This document shows positions 40,126 to 48,688 of a DNA stretch of 64,000 bases, one piece after another. The notes beneath the pieces were generated by a model. It saw only the letters and a program-made list of their open reading frames with translations, ran no database searches and was not told the origin of the DNA. Both the position numbers and the translations under genes were made by a program. Source of the DNA: Blastococcus sp. URHD0036 (GTDB lineage: Bacteria; Actinomycetota; Actinomycetes; Mycobacteriales; Geodermatophilaceae). The stretch covers positions 62,001-126,000 of the forward strand of contig NZ_JNIK01000003.1 of assembly GCF_000701365.1 (NCBI RefSeq). Direction: 5' to 3'. Position 1 is the stretch's first letter. Every line of letters begins with the position of its first letter.

Positions 40126-42828
40126 CTAGTCCCCCGGTGACCGCATGCGGCGGGGGCCGGGGTCGACGCGGGCCGTCGGCCGGCCGACGCGGGCCGTCGC
40201 CCCGGCGATGACCAGCGACCGGCCGCCGTGCCAGGGCTGCGCCGGGCCGACGATCACCGGTTCGAGGCTCAGCCCGAGCACCTCCGGCAGGTCGTCGGCG
40301 AGCCGCGCCACCCGCAGCAGCAGGTCCTCCAGCGCCGCCACGTCCACCGGTTCCGAGCCGCGCCAGCCGTTGAGCAGCGGCCAGGCCCGGGGGGCCCGCA
40401 CCAGCTCGGCGGCGTCCAGGTCCGTCATGGGCAGCGTGCGGAAGGCACGGTCGCCCAGCAGCTCGGTGGCCACCCCGCCGACACCGAAGCTGACCAGCGC
40501 GCCGAACGAGGGGTCGTCGACGATCTCCACCACGGTCGCCACGCCGGGAGCGGCCATCTCCTGGACGATCACCGGGTCACCGGCCGGGATGGCCCGGAAG
40601 GCCGCCCGGACGGCGGCGGCGTCGGGCAGGTCCATCCGCACCCCGCCCAGGTCGGTGCGGTGGCGCAGCCACGGTGCCGTGGACTTCAGCACCACGGGGT
40701 AGCCGATCGCGTCGGCGGCCGCGACCGCCGCGTCGTCGCTGGTCACGGTCCGGGTCCTCAGCAGCGGCATGCCGTAGGCCGCCAGCAGCCGGATGACCTC
40801 GTCGTCGGTGAGCATCCGCCCGCCGGGGGCCTCGGCGAGGACGCCGTCGACGAACGCGCGCGCCGCCGACTCGTCGACGTCGGGCAGGACGGGCAGCTGC
40901 CCCACCGGCCGACGCCGCCAGCGGCCGTACTCCACGACCTTGGCCAGGGCGATCACCGCGCGCTCGGGGGTCGAGAACGACGGGACCGAACCCCGCGCGG
41001 GCATGCCGTCCTCACCGGCCACGACCAGCTCCGGGGGGATGCCCTCGGTGGAGAGGAACGTCGCGACGATCGGCTTCGGCGAGCCGACGGCGACCTCGCG
41101 CAGCACCGGCCCGAACTCGCCCGAGCCGGCCATCATCGGGGGGAGGAAGACGGCGACGACGGAGTCGACCGCGTCGTCGTCCACCGCGGCCTGCAGCGCG
41201 GCGCGGAACGCCTCCGGCGATCCGGTCGCCCCGATGTCGACCGGAGCCGCGTGGGCGAGCTCCAGCCCCTCCTCCAGGACCGCGTCGGCGACCAGCTGCC
41301 CCATCGCGGTCGAGTTGCCGACGACGGCGACCCGCGGGCCCTCCGGCAGGGGCTGGTGCGCCAGCACCGTGCCGACGTCGAGCAGCTGGGCCACCGTCTC
41401 CACCCGGATGACGCCGGCCGAGGCGAAGAGGGCGGCCACCGACTCCTCGGGAACGGCCACCGACGTGCCGGCGAGCCCGGGGGTGATGTCGACGTGCCGA
41501 CCGCTCTTCACGGCGACCACGGGCTTGGTCCGCCCGACGCTCCGGGCCAGCCGCGCGAACTTCCGGGGGTTGCCGAAGCTCTCCAGGTAGAGCAGCACCA
41601 CCTCCGTCGCCGGGTCGGTCGCCCAGTACTGCAGGAGGTCGTTGCCGCTGACGTCGGCCCGGTTGCCGGCCGAGACGAAGCTGGACAGGCCGATCTGGCG
41701 GCTCAGCGCGCGCTGCAGCAGGGCGATGCCGAGCGCGCCGGACTGCGCGAAGAAGCCCACCCGGCCGCGGCCCGGGATCTGCGGGGCGAGACTGGCGTCG
41801 AGTCGGACCGCGGGGTCGGTGTTGACGATGCCCAGGCAGTTGGGCCCGACGACCCGCATCCCCGACGCCCGCGCGGCCGCGACCAGCTGCCGCTCCCCGA
41901 TCCGGCCCTGCTCGCCCGTCTCGCCGAAGCCGCCGGAGATGATCACCAGCCCGTGCACGCGCTTGCGCCGGCAGGCCTCCACGACCCCCGACAGCTGGTC
42001 GGCCGGAACGGCGATCACGGCGAGGTCGACGTCGCCGGGGATGGCCTCGATGTCGGCGTAGGCCGGGACCCCCCGCACGTGCCGGGCCCCCGGGTTGACC
42101 GGGTAGACCGGCCCGTCGAACCCGTAGGACAGGAGGTTGCGGAAGACGACGTTGCCGAGCTTGCCCGGGTCGGTGCTCGCACCCACGACGGCCACCGATG
42201 TCGGCGTCAGCAGCCGGGCGATCGAGCGGGACTCGCTGCGCTGCTCCCGTTCGAAGGCCACCGCCAGTGCCGCCTCGGTGGGCGCGATCGGGAAGGTCAG
42301 GTGGACCACGCCCTCCTCGTAGGTGCGGGTCGGGGTGTAGCCGGCGTCGAGGAAGACCCGCACCATCCGGTTGTTCTGGGCCAGCACCTCGGCGACGAAG
42401 CGCTTGATGCCGCGCTCCAGCGCCGCGGCGGCCAGGTGCTCCAGCAGCACCGAGCCCAGGCCGCGGCTCTGGTGGGCGTCCTCGATGAGGAACGCCACCT
42501 CGGCGTCGTCGGTGTCGGGGTAGCGGTCGTAGCGGCCGACGCCGATCAGCTGGTCGCCGAGGACCAGCACGAAGGCGACCCGGTCGACGTGGTCGACGTG
42601 GGTGAAGCGGCGGAGGTCCTTCTCGCTCAGCCGCTTCATCGGGCCGAAGAACCGGTAGTAGCGGGTCTGGTCGGAGCTGCGTTCCATGAGCCCGACCAGG
42701 CCCTCGGCGTCGCCGGGGCCGATCGGCCGCAGGTGCACGGTGCCACCGTCGGCGGCGACGATGTCGGCCTCCCAGTGCGCCGGCGGCTGCGGCTCGGGGC
42801 TCTCGGGTGCGCTCGGCTGCTCAGTCAC
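40126..42828 (-). CDS. Pat-like protein acetyltransferase: GNAT domain fused to a degenerate NDP-forming acyl-CoA synthetase
   Basis: 900-aa multidomain protein. N-terminal GNAT (residues about 20-195; DDAEVAFLIEDAHQSRGLGS with the acetyl-CoA pyrophosphate loop), CoA-binding domain (about 210-335; SVAVVGASTDPGKLGNVVFR), ligase-CoA regions (about 345-640; FFAQSGALGIALLQRALSRQ), and an ATP-grasp domain (about 680-895). In active ADP-forming enzymes the phosphohistidine sits in SHTGAxAG; here the equivalent stretch, after KSGRH (His 445), reads DITPGLAGTSVAV without that His. This points to a regulatory, Pat-type lysine acetyltransferase of the 'GNAT first' kind rather than an active synthetase. 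It overlaps acuC by 8 bases. Confidence 0.85.
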   Translation of the reverse strand: MTEQPSAPESPEPQPPAHWEADIVAADGGTVHLRPIGPGDAEGLVGLMERSSDQTRYYRFFGPMKRLSEKDLRRFTHVDHVDRVAFVLVLGDQLIGVGRYDRYPDTDDAEVAFLIEDAHQSRGLGSVLLEHLAAAALERGIKRFVAEVLAQNNRMVRVFLDAGYTPTRTYEEGVVHLTFPIAPTEAALAVAFEREQRSESRSIARLLTPTSVAVVGASTDPGKLGNVVFRNLLSYGFDGPVYPVNPGARHVRGVPAYADIEAIPGDVDLAVIAVPADQLSGVVEACRRKRVHGLVIISGGFGETGEQGRIGERQLVAAARASGMRVVGPNCLGIVNTDPAVRLDASLAPQIPGRGRVGFFAQSGALGIALLQRALSRQIGLSSFVSAGNRADVSGNDLLQYWATDPATEVVLLYLESFGNPRKFARLARSVGRTKPVVAVKSGRHVDITPGLAGTSVAVPEESVAALFASAGVIRVETVAQLLDVGTVLAHQPLPEGPRVAVVGNSTAMGQLVADAVLEEGLELAHAAPVDIGATGSPEAFRAALQAAVDDDAVDSVVAVFLPPMMAGSGEFGPVLREVAVGSPKPIVATFLSTEGIPPELVVAGEDGMPARGSVPSFSTPERAVIALAKVVEYGRWRRRPVGQLPVLPDVDESAARAFVDGVLAEAPGGRMLTDDEVIRLLAAYGMPLLRTRTVTSDDAAVAAADAIGYPVVLKSTAPWLRHRTDLGGVRMDLPDAAAVRAAFRAIPAGDPVIVQEMAAPGVATVVEIVDDPSFGALVSFGVGGVATELLGDRAFRTLPMTDLDAAELVRAPRAWPLLNGWRGSEPVDVAALEDLLLRVARLADDLPEVLGLSLEPVIVGPAQPWHGGRSLVIAGATARVGRPTARVDPGPRRMRSPGD

Positions 42829-44002
42829 GGGGGTCGTCCGGGTCGAGGCCGAAGTAGGGGTAGGAGGCGTGCCGGGTGCGCAGGATCGCGCGGTCCACGC
42901 GGGACTCGGTGAACGGGTCCCAGTGGGCGAAGCCGGTGTAGCCGCCCTCGGTCATGTGCGTCGGCGGCCGGGCCCGCAGCCCGCGGCGGACGACGTCCTC
43001 CCGCCAGGACTCGGGGATCTCGGTCGCCGGGTCCAGCCGGTCCCCGGAGGCCTCGGCGATGAGGTGCGTCCAGGCCCGCGGCACGCACCGGACCAGGCCG
43101 TACCCACCGCCGCCGAGCGCGATCCAGCGGCCGTCGCTGAGCTCGTGGGCCAGGTCGTGCAGCGCGCGGTAGCTGGCCCGCTGGCCGTCGACGGTGAGGG
43201 CGAGGTCGGCCATCGGGTCCTCGTGGTGGGCGTCGCAGCCGCACTGGGTCACCAGGATCTGCGGCTGGAACGCCCGGAGCGCACCCGGGACGACGGCGGA
43301 GAAGGCCCGCAGCCAGGCCGAGTCGTCGGTGCCGTTGGGCAGCGCCAGGTTCACGGCGCTGCCGAGGGCCTTGTCCGGGTCCCCGGTCTCCTCGGGGAAG
43401 CCGGTGCCCGGGAACAGCGTCAGCGGGGTCTGGTGGACGCTGACGGTGAGCACCCGCGGGTCGTCGTAGAAGGCCGCCTGGACGCCGTCGCCGTGGTGGA
43501 CGTCGATGTCGACGTAGGCGATCCGCTCGTAGCCCTGGGCCAGCAGCCAGGCGATGGCCACCGCGGCGTCGTTGAACACGCAGAAGCCGGCTGCCCGGTC
43601 GCGCATCGCGTGGTGCAGCCCGCCGGAGATGTTGATCGCGTGCTGGCTGCGGCCCTCGTGGACCAGCCGCGCGGCCTGCACGCTTCCGCCGGTGATGAGC
43701 GCCGCCGCGTCGTACATCCCCGGGAAGATCGGGTTGTCGTCGGTGCCCAGCCCGTGGCCGACCCCGGGGTCGCCCGGTGCCCGGCGCACGGCCTCCAGGT
43801 AGGCCGGGTCGTGGACCAGGGTGAGCAGGTCCACGTCGGCCGGCTCCGGCTTCACCACCGTGATCCGGTCGTTGGCCAGCACGCCGAGGCTGTCGGCCAG
43901 CTGGATCGTCAGGTCCAGGCGCACCGGGTGCATCGGGTGCTCGCCACCCATGGTGTAGCCCAGCAGTGCGTCGTCCCAGACGACGGCGACCGAGTCACTC
44001 AC
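42821..44002 (-). CDS. acuC: Acetoin utilisation protein AcuC, HDAC-like deacetylase
   Basis: 393-aa zinc-dependent class I histone-deacetylase-fold enzyme. Catalytic signatures are GGLHHAMRDRAAGFCVFNDA and YVDIDVHHGDGVQAAFYDDP (paired His, Zn-binding Asp and His), with QCGCDAHHEDP for the second Zn Asp region. In Bacillus AcuC deacetylates acetyl-CoA synthetase that AcuA acetylates; here the cotranscribed Pat-like gene provides the opposing acetyltransferase. GTG start with GGGGAA upstream, divergent from ideR with a 162-base spacer. Confidence 0.93.
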   Translation of the reverse strand: MSDSVAVVWDDALLGYTMGGEHPMHPVRLDLTIQLADSLGVLANDRITVVKPEPADVDLLTLVHDPAYLEAVRRAPGDPGVGHGLGTDDNPIFPGMYDAAALITGGSVQAARLVHEGRSQHAINISGGLHHAMRDRAAGFCVFNDAAVAIAWLLAQGYERIAYVDIDVHHGDGVQAAFYDDPRVLTVSVHQTPLTLFPGTGFPEETGDPDKALGSAVNLALPNGTDDSAWLRAFSAVVPGALRAFQPQILVTQCGCDAHHEDPMADLALTVDGQRASYRALHDLAHELSDGRWIALGGGGYGLVRCVPRAWTHLIAEASGDRLDPATEIPESWREDVVRRGLRARPPTHMTEGGYTGFAHWDPFTESRVDRAILRTRHASYPYFGLDPDDPRD

Positions 44003-44164
44003 GCCTGTTCCCCGCTCGCCGTCGTGCCGGCCACCGTGCCTCGATGCTCACCCCCGGACGCTACCGCCGGGAATCGCCGGAGGTGCGCCACCGTTTCCCA
44101 CCTCCGGCGAGCCTGGGAAGTCGCCCCCCGCCCGTACGATGGACGGTGACACCCGAGGAGAGTT

Positions 44165-44899
44165 GTGAACGATCTGATCGACACCACGGAGATGTACCTC
44201 CGGACGGTCTTCGAGCTGGAGGAAGAGGGCGTCGTCCCTCTCCGTGCCCGCATCGCGGAGCGCCTGCACCAGAGTGGTCCGACCGTCAGCCAGACGGTCG
44301 CCCGCATGGAGCGCGACGGCCTGCTCACGGTCGAGGGAGATCGGCACCTGCAGCTCTCGGAGGAGGGCCGCCGCCTCGCCACCGCCGTCATGCGCAAGCA
44401 CCGGCTGGCGGAGTGCCTGCTCGTCGACGTGATCGGCCTGGAGTACGCCGACGTCCACGAGGAGGCGTGCCGCTGGGAGCACGTCATGAGCGAGGCGGTG
44501 GAGAAGAAGCTCCTCGCGCTGCTGGGCAACCCCACGGTCTCCCCCTTCGGCAACCCGATCCCGGGGCTGGAGCAGCTCGGCGGGGACTCCCCGGCCGCAC
44601 CGCTCGGCGGCGAGACCTCCGCCGTGCTCGACGCCCTCACGCTGCTGTCCACCACCGCGACGCCCGACGGCCGGCGGGTGGAGATCCGCCGGATCAGCGA
44701 GCAGCTGCAGGAGGACACCGACCTCATCCGCTCGCTCGCCGAGCAGGGCCTGCGGCCCGGCGCGACGGTCACCGCCCGCGTCGAGCGGGACACGGTCAGC
44801 GTCGACGGCGAGCTGCTGCCCGCCGGTGTCGCCCAGCACGTGTTCGTGAACGCGCTCGACGAGGAGCTGACCCCCGCCCAGGCCGCGCCGCTCCTGTAG
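44165..44899 (+). CDS. ideR: Iron-dependent repressor, DtxR/IdeR family
   Basis: 244-aa Fe(II)-activated DNA-binding repressor. The HTH is [20 protein letters not shown] (residues 29-48). All metal ligands sit at the canonical IdeR numbers: Met10, Cys102, Glu105, His106 (site 2) and His79, Glu83, His98 (site 1). A C-terminal SH3-like (FeoA) domain (about 160-240) is present. TACGAT (44136-44141) is a -10 candidate and GAGGAG precedes the GTG. A matching iron box lies before the siderophore transporter at 21.4 kb. Positional homologue of Rv2711. Confidence 0.95.
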   Translation: MNDLIDTTEMYLRTVFELEEEGVVPLRARIAERLHQSGPTVSQTVARMERDGLLTVEGDRHLQLSEEGRRLATAVMRKHRLAECLLVDVIGLEYADVHEEACRWEHVMSEAVEKKLLALLGNPTVSPFGNPIPGLEQLGGDSPAAPLGGETSAVLDALTLLSTTATPDGRRVEIRRISEQLQEDTDLIRSLAEQGLRPGATVTARVERDTVSVDGELLPAGVAQHVFVNALDEELTPAQAAPLL

Positions 44900-44920
44900 G
44901 GAACGCCACCCCGCACGCCT

Positions 44921-44956
44921 CCGGAGCCGCCGTCCCCCACGGGACGGCGGCTCCGG
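44921..44956 (+). terminator. Terminator hairpin after ideR
   Basis: CCGGAGCCGCCGTCCC (44921-44936) and GGGACGGCGGCTCCGG (44941-44956) form a perfect 16-bp stem with loop CCAC, 22 bases after the ideR stop. Confidence 0.85.
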
Positions 44957-44989
44957 CGCGTGTCGGGCCCCTTCACTACGGTGGCCAGG

Positions 44990-47059
44990 GTGAGTTCGCC
45001 CGACGCCGCCAGCACCCCCGCCAGCAGTCCCTTCGCCGACCTGGCCGACTACGCGGCGCTGCCCCGGGTCAGCGGTCTCGCGCTGTCGCCGGACGGCCGG
45101 CGCCTGGCGGTCTCGGTGCAGACCCTCGACGCCGAGGGCAAGAAGTGGGCCTCGGCGTTGTGGGAGGTCGACCCGGAGGGGCAGCGACCGCCGCGCCGGC
45201 TGACCCGCAGCGCCCCGGGTGAGTCCGCACCGGTCTTCGCCCCCGACGGCTCGCTGCTGTTCACCTCCGCGCGGCCGGACCCGGCGGCGGGGCCGGACGC
45301 CGGGGACCCCAAGCCGGCGCTGTGGAGCCTGCCCGCCGACGGCGGCGAGGCCCGGCTGGTCGTCGCCCATCCGGGTGGCGTGGGCGGGGTGACGGTCGCC
45401 GCCGACAGCGGGGACGTCGTGGTCGTCGCCTCCGCGACGCCGGGGGCGGCCGACGCCGAGGAGGAGGCCGCCCGGCGCAAGGCGCGCAAGGACGCCGGCG
45501 TCACGGCGGTGCTGCACGAGCGGTACCCGGTCCGCTACTGGGACAGCGACCTCGGCCCCGCCACGTCACACCTCTTCTGGGCCGGGCAGCTCTCCGCCGA
45601 GGACCCGACCGGCGCCGCTGCCGAGCCGGTCGCGCTCCGCGACCTCACCCCGGAGGCCCGGCCGCCCGCCGGCGGAGGCGAGGACCCGGCGCTGTCCCCC
45701 GACGGCAGCCGGCTGGTCGTCGTCGAGTCGGTGCCCGACGGCCCGGCCGGCCAGCGCAACCGGGTCGCGCTGGTCGACCCCGCCACGGGTGGGTCCCGGC
45801 CGCTGGTCGACGACCCGCTGGCCGACGTCTACGCCGCGCGTTTCTCCCCCGACGGGTCCGCGGTCGTCTGCGTCCGCGAGGCGCTGTCCAGCTTCGCCGA
45901 GCCGCCGGACTACACCCTGCTGCACGTCGACGTGGCGTCCGGGGAGATCCGCGACCTCACCGCCGGCTTCGACCGCTGGCCGAGCGCCCCCCAGTTCGCC
46001 GCCGACGGCGGGTCCGTCTACTTCCTGGCCGACGACGGCGGCCGGCACGCGGTGTTCCGGGTGCCCGTGGCCGGCGGGGAGCCGGTGCGGCTGACCGCCG
46101 ACGGTGCCTACAGCGACCTGCGGATCGCCCGCGACGGCAGCGCCCTCTACGCGCTGCGCTCGGCCTACGACGAGCCGCCGACCCCGGTCCGGCTGGACCC
46201 CGAGGCGCCGCTGCAGCAGCCGGCCGGGCTGCCCTCCCCCGGTGCCCTGGGTCCGCTGTCCGGGACCCTGCACGAGCTCACCGCGACCGCGACGGACGGC
46301 GTCCCGGTCCAGTCGTGGCTGGTGCTGCCGGAGGGCGCGTCCGCCGACTCGCCCGCCCCGCTGCTGCTGTGGGTCCACGGCGGCCCGCTGATGAGCTGGA
46401 ACTCGTGGTCGTGGCGGTGGAACCCGTGGGTGATGGCCGCCCGCGGGTACGCCGTCCTGCTGCCCAACCCGGCCCTGTCGCAGGGCTTCGGGCAGGAGTT
46501 CGTCCGCCGCGGCTGGGGCTCCTGGGGTGAGGCGCCCTACACCGACCTGATGGCCGCGGTCGACGCCGCCCTGGAGCGGCCCGACCTCGACGCCGGCCGG
46601 ACGGCGGCGATGGGCGGCTCCTTCGGCGGCTACATGGCGAACTGGATCGCCACCCGGACCGACCGCTTCCGCGCCATCGTCACCCACGCGAGCCTCTGGA
46701 ACCTCGACTCCTTCGTCGGCACCACCGACGCGGCCTACTACTGGGAGAAGGAGTGGGGCGACCCGTTCACCGAGCCGCGCCGCTACGAGCTGCACTCGCC
46801 GCACCGCTACGTCGACGCGATCCGCACGCCGATGCTGGTGATCCACGGCGACCGGGACTACCGCGTGCCCATCGGCGAGGCGCTGCAGCTCTGGTACGGG
46901 TTGCAGAAGCGCGGCGTCCCGTCGAAGTTCCTCTACTTCCCGGACGAGAACCACTGGGTGCTCACCCCCGGCAACTCCACGGTCTGGTATGAGACGGTGC
47001 TGTCTTTCCTGGCCGAGCACGTCCTCGGTCAGGAATGGGAGCGCCCCGAACTGCTGTGA
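44990..47059 (+). CDS. S9 family prolyl oligopeptidase-type peptidase
   Basis: 689-aa serine peptidase. Residues about 1-400 form a beta-propeller of repeated 'SPDG' blades (GLALSPDGRRLAVSV, APVFAPDGSLLFTSA, ALSPDGSRLVVVES); the C-terminal alpha/beta hydrolase carries HGGPLMSWNSWSW (oxyanion hole), GGSFGGYMANWIA (catalytic Ser), HGDRDYRVP (Asp) and DENHWV (His). No signal peptide, so cytoplasmic. GTG is chosen as start with TACGGT 7 nt upstream (44977-44982). The final 13 codons (VLGQEWERPELL plus stop) are repeated twice more downstream in a 65-bp tandem repeat. Confidence 0.92.
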   Translation: MSSPDAASTPASSPFADLADYAALPRVSGLALSPDGRRLAVSVQTLDAEGKKWASALWEVDPEGQRPPRRLTRSAPGESAPVFAPDGSLLFTSARPDPAAGPDAGDPKPALWSLPADGGEARLVVAHPGGVGGVTVAADSGDVVVVASATPGAADAEEEAARRKARKDAGVTAVLHERYPVRYWDSDLGPATSHLFWAGQLSAEDPTGAAAEPVALRDLTPEARPPAGGGEDPALSPDGSRLVVVESVPDGPAGQRNRVALVDPATGGSRPLVDDPLADVYAARFSPDGSAVVCVREALSSFAEPPDYTLLHVDVASGEIRDLTAGFDRWPSAPQFAADGGSVYFLADDGGRHAVFRVPVAGGEPVRLTADGAYSDLRIARDGSALYALRSAYDEPPTPVRLDPEAPLQQPAGLPSPGALGPLSGTLHELTATATDGVPVQSWLVLPEGASADSPAPLLLWVHGGPLMSWNSWSWRWNPWVMAARGYAVLLPNPALSQGFGQEFVRRGWGSWGEAPYTDLMAAVDAALERPDLDAGRTAAMGGSFGGYMANWIATRTDRFRAIVTHASLWNLDSFVGTTDAAYYWEKEWGDPFTEPRRYELHSPHRYVDAIRTPMLVIHGDRDYRVPIGEALQLWYGLQKRGVPSKFLYFPDENHWVLTPGNSTVWYETVLSFLAEHVLGQEWERPELL

Positions 47060-47189
47060 GGTGGCCGGGTCACCACGCCACCCACGTCCTCGGTCAGGAA
47101 TGGGAGCGCCCCGAACTGCTGTGAGGTGGCCGGGTCACCACGCCACCCACGTCCTCGGTGCCGAATGGCAGCGTCCCGAGCTGCTCTGA
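47021..47189 (+). repeat. 65-bp tandem repeat carrying copies of the peptidase gene 3' end
   Basis: Two identical 65-bp units (47021-47085 and 47086-47150) are followed by a diverged partial third (47151-47189). Each starts GTCCTCGGT and includes the coding end of the S9 peptidase gene with its TGA (stops at 47057, 47122 and 47187). Units 1 and 2 encode VLGQEWERPELL; the third encodes VLGAEWQRPELL and is probably the older end. 65 is not a multiple of three, so only the first stop is used. Confidence 0.92.
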
Positions 47190-47192
47190 CGC

Positions 47193-48224
47193 TCAGCCCG
47201 GCGGGCCGACCACGTCGACGATGAGCGCGCGCAGCTCCGACGGGTGGACCCGCGCGGCCAGGCCGTCGGCCAGCAGGCCCGCGAGCCCGTAGCCCGGGCG
47301 GGAGGTCAGTGCCCGCTCGAGCGCGACGTTGGCGAAGGCCCCGTCCCCGCGCAGCCACGCGGCGGCCGCCAGCAGCGTTGCCGGCGCCGCGTCGAACGGC
47401 GCCGGCGCCCGCCGGGTGCACTCGGTCCACAGCGTCTCGGCGGCCCCGGCGTCCGCGCCCAGCGACAGGCCCAGCGCCCGGTCGCGCACCGTGAGATCGG
47501 TGAGCGCCCGGACGACCGCCGCCACCTCCCGGTCGCCGAGGCCGCCGGTCCTCCCGGGGCGGCACAGCTCCAGGGCACGGAGCACCGCGGCCCACCCGCC
47601 GGCGGCCCCCGGGAGCAGCGGCGAGATCGCCGCCGCGCAGGTGTCGGTGTCCGGTCCCGGCACGCGGTCGATCCGTGCGGCGAGGGCCGCCCGGCTGGGT
47701 TCGACGACGGCGCCGGCGGCCACCGCCGCGACCTGGACCTCCGACACCCCGCCGGGCAGCGGTGTACCGACGCCGGGCGAGCAGCACGGTCGCAGGCAGT
47801 CGTAGGACCACCACCGACCGGCCCGCACGAGGAGCGCATCCCGCACGGGGACGTCGAGATCGGTCAGCGCCAGCACCAGGTCGTGCACGAGCGCCCGGTG
47901 CGGCAGGTCGGCCACCACCTCCCCCGGCGGCCCGAACGGGAGCTGCTCCCGCTCGTCGGGGAGCTCGGTGACCACGAACACCAGCGCGCCGGCCGGTTCC
48001 TCCCCCGCGACCGCCGAGGCCAGGTCCCAGACCGACGGCCCTCCCCCGGCGGTCCCGCGCGGCAGGTCGGCGCGGACGGTGAGCCCGACCCGCCTGCCCG
48101 TGGGGCCGCCGATCGCCATGAGCACGACCGACTCGTGCGGCGGGAAGCCCAGCAGCGCGGGGAGGGCGGCAGCGATCTCGCCGGGGTCGGAGACGCGCAC
48201 CAGGGAGCGCGGGGGTTCGTCCAT
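47193..48224 (-). CDS. DUF4192 protein
   Basis: 343-aa actinobacterial protein. The N-terminal VRVSDPGEIAAALPALLGFP and PHESVVLMAIGG, and the central GRWWSYDCLRPCCSPGVGTP with three Cys, are DUF4192 signatures. The C-terminal half is Ala/Leu-rich helices with RALTDLTVRDRALGL and AAWLRGDGAFANVALERALT (read in part). Function unknown. ATG at 48224. It is convergent with the S9 peptidase gene across the 65-bp repeats. Confidence 0.88.
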   Translation of the reverse strand: MDEPPRSLVRVSDPGEIAAALPALLGFPPHESVVLMAIGGPTGRRVGLTVRADLPRGTAGGGPSVWDLASAVAGEEPAGALVFVVTELPDEREQLPFGPPGEVVADLPHRALVHDLVLALTDLDVPVRDALLVRAGRWWSYDCLRPCCSPGVGTPLPGGVSEVQVAAVAAGAVVEPSRAALAARIDRVPGPDTDTCAAAISPLLPGAAGGWAAVLRALELCRPGRTGGLGDREVAAVVRALTDLTVRDRALGLSLGADAGAAETLWTECTRRAPAPFDAAPATLLAAAAWLRGDGAFANVALERALTSRPGYGLAGLLADGLAARVHPSELRALIVDVVGPPG

Positions 48225-48307
48225 GACCCCGACCGTGCTGGTGGCGCGACTCTCCCTGGCCCGTCCCGGCGGATCTGTGGACCCGGCCGCCGGCTGTGGA
48301 CGAGGCG

Positions 48308-48601
48308 CTAGACCTCGTACTGGACGGCGGTGCGGGCGGCCAGGATCGGCGTCACGTGCTCGGCGATGACCTGCAGGTGGACCGGGTCCTCCGCGTACCG
48401 GCGCCAGGCCTCGGCGTCCGGGAAGTCGGCCACCAGGGCGGCGTGCGCGTTGCCCGCTCGCAGCCCGGCGTCGGGACCGATCGCGAAGGAGGTCATCCCG
48501 CCGACCGTCTCCGGAAGCCGGCCGAGCTCGGCGAGCGTGGCGGCGCGGCGCTCCTCGTCGGCGTCGTCGGACCAGGTGAACACGACCACGTGGCGCAGCA
48601 T
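48308..48601 (-). CDS. Dabb (stress-responsive alpha/beta barrel) domain protein
   Basis: 97-aa dimeric A/B barrel protein. LRHVVVFTWSDDADEERRAA, SFAIGPDAGL, NAHAALVADFPDAEAWRRYA and DPVHLQVIAEHVTPILA follow the Dabb pattern exactly (HxV start, FxD, Y, 'D P x H' and terminal strand). The ligand is unknown; related proteins include heat-stable HS1 and olivetolic-acid cyclase folds. Divergent from the GT4 gene with an 87-base spacer. Confidence 0.9.
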   Translation of the reverse strand: MLRHVVVFTWSDDADEERRAATLAELGRLPETVGGMTSFAIGPDAGLRAGNAHAALVADFPDAEAWRRYAEDPVHLQVIAEHVTPILAARTAVQYEV

Positions 48602-48688
48602 GCGTGCCAGCCTCCCAGCCGGACCGACCGGCGTGCATCCGACCCGCGCCGGTCCGGGTCCCCAGCCGGGGTCGTTAGAGTCCCGGTC

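Noticed and set aside
40228-42912. 894-codon open frame opposite the Pat-like gene
   Set aside because: No domains; the minus strand carries GNAT, CoA-binding and ATP-grasp signatures.
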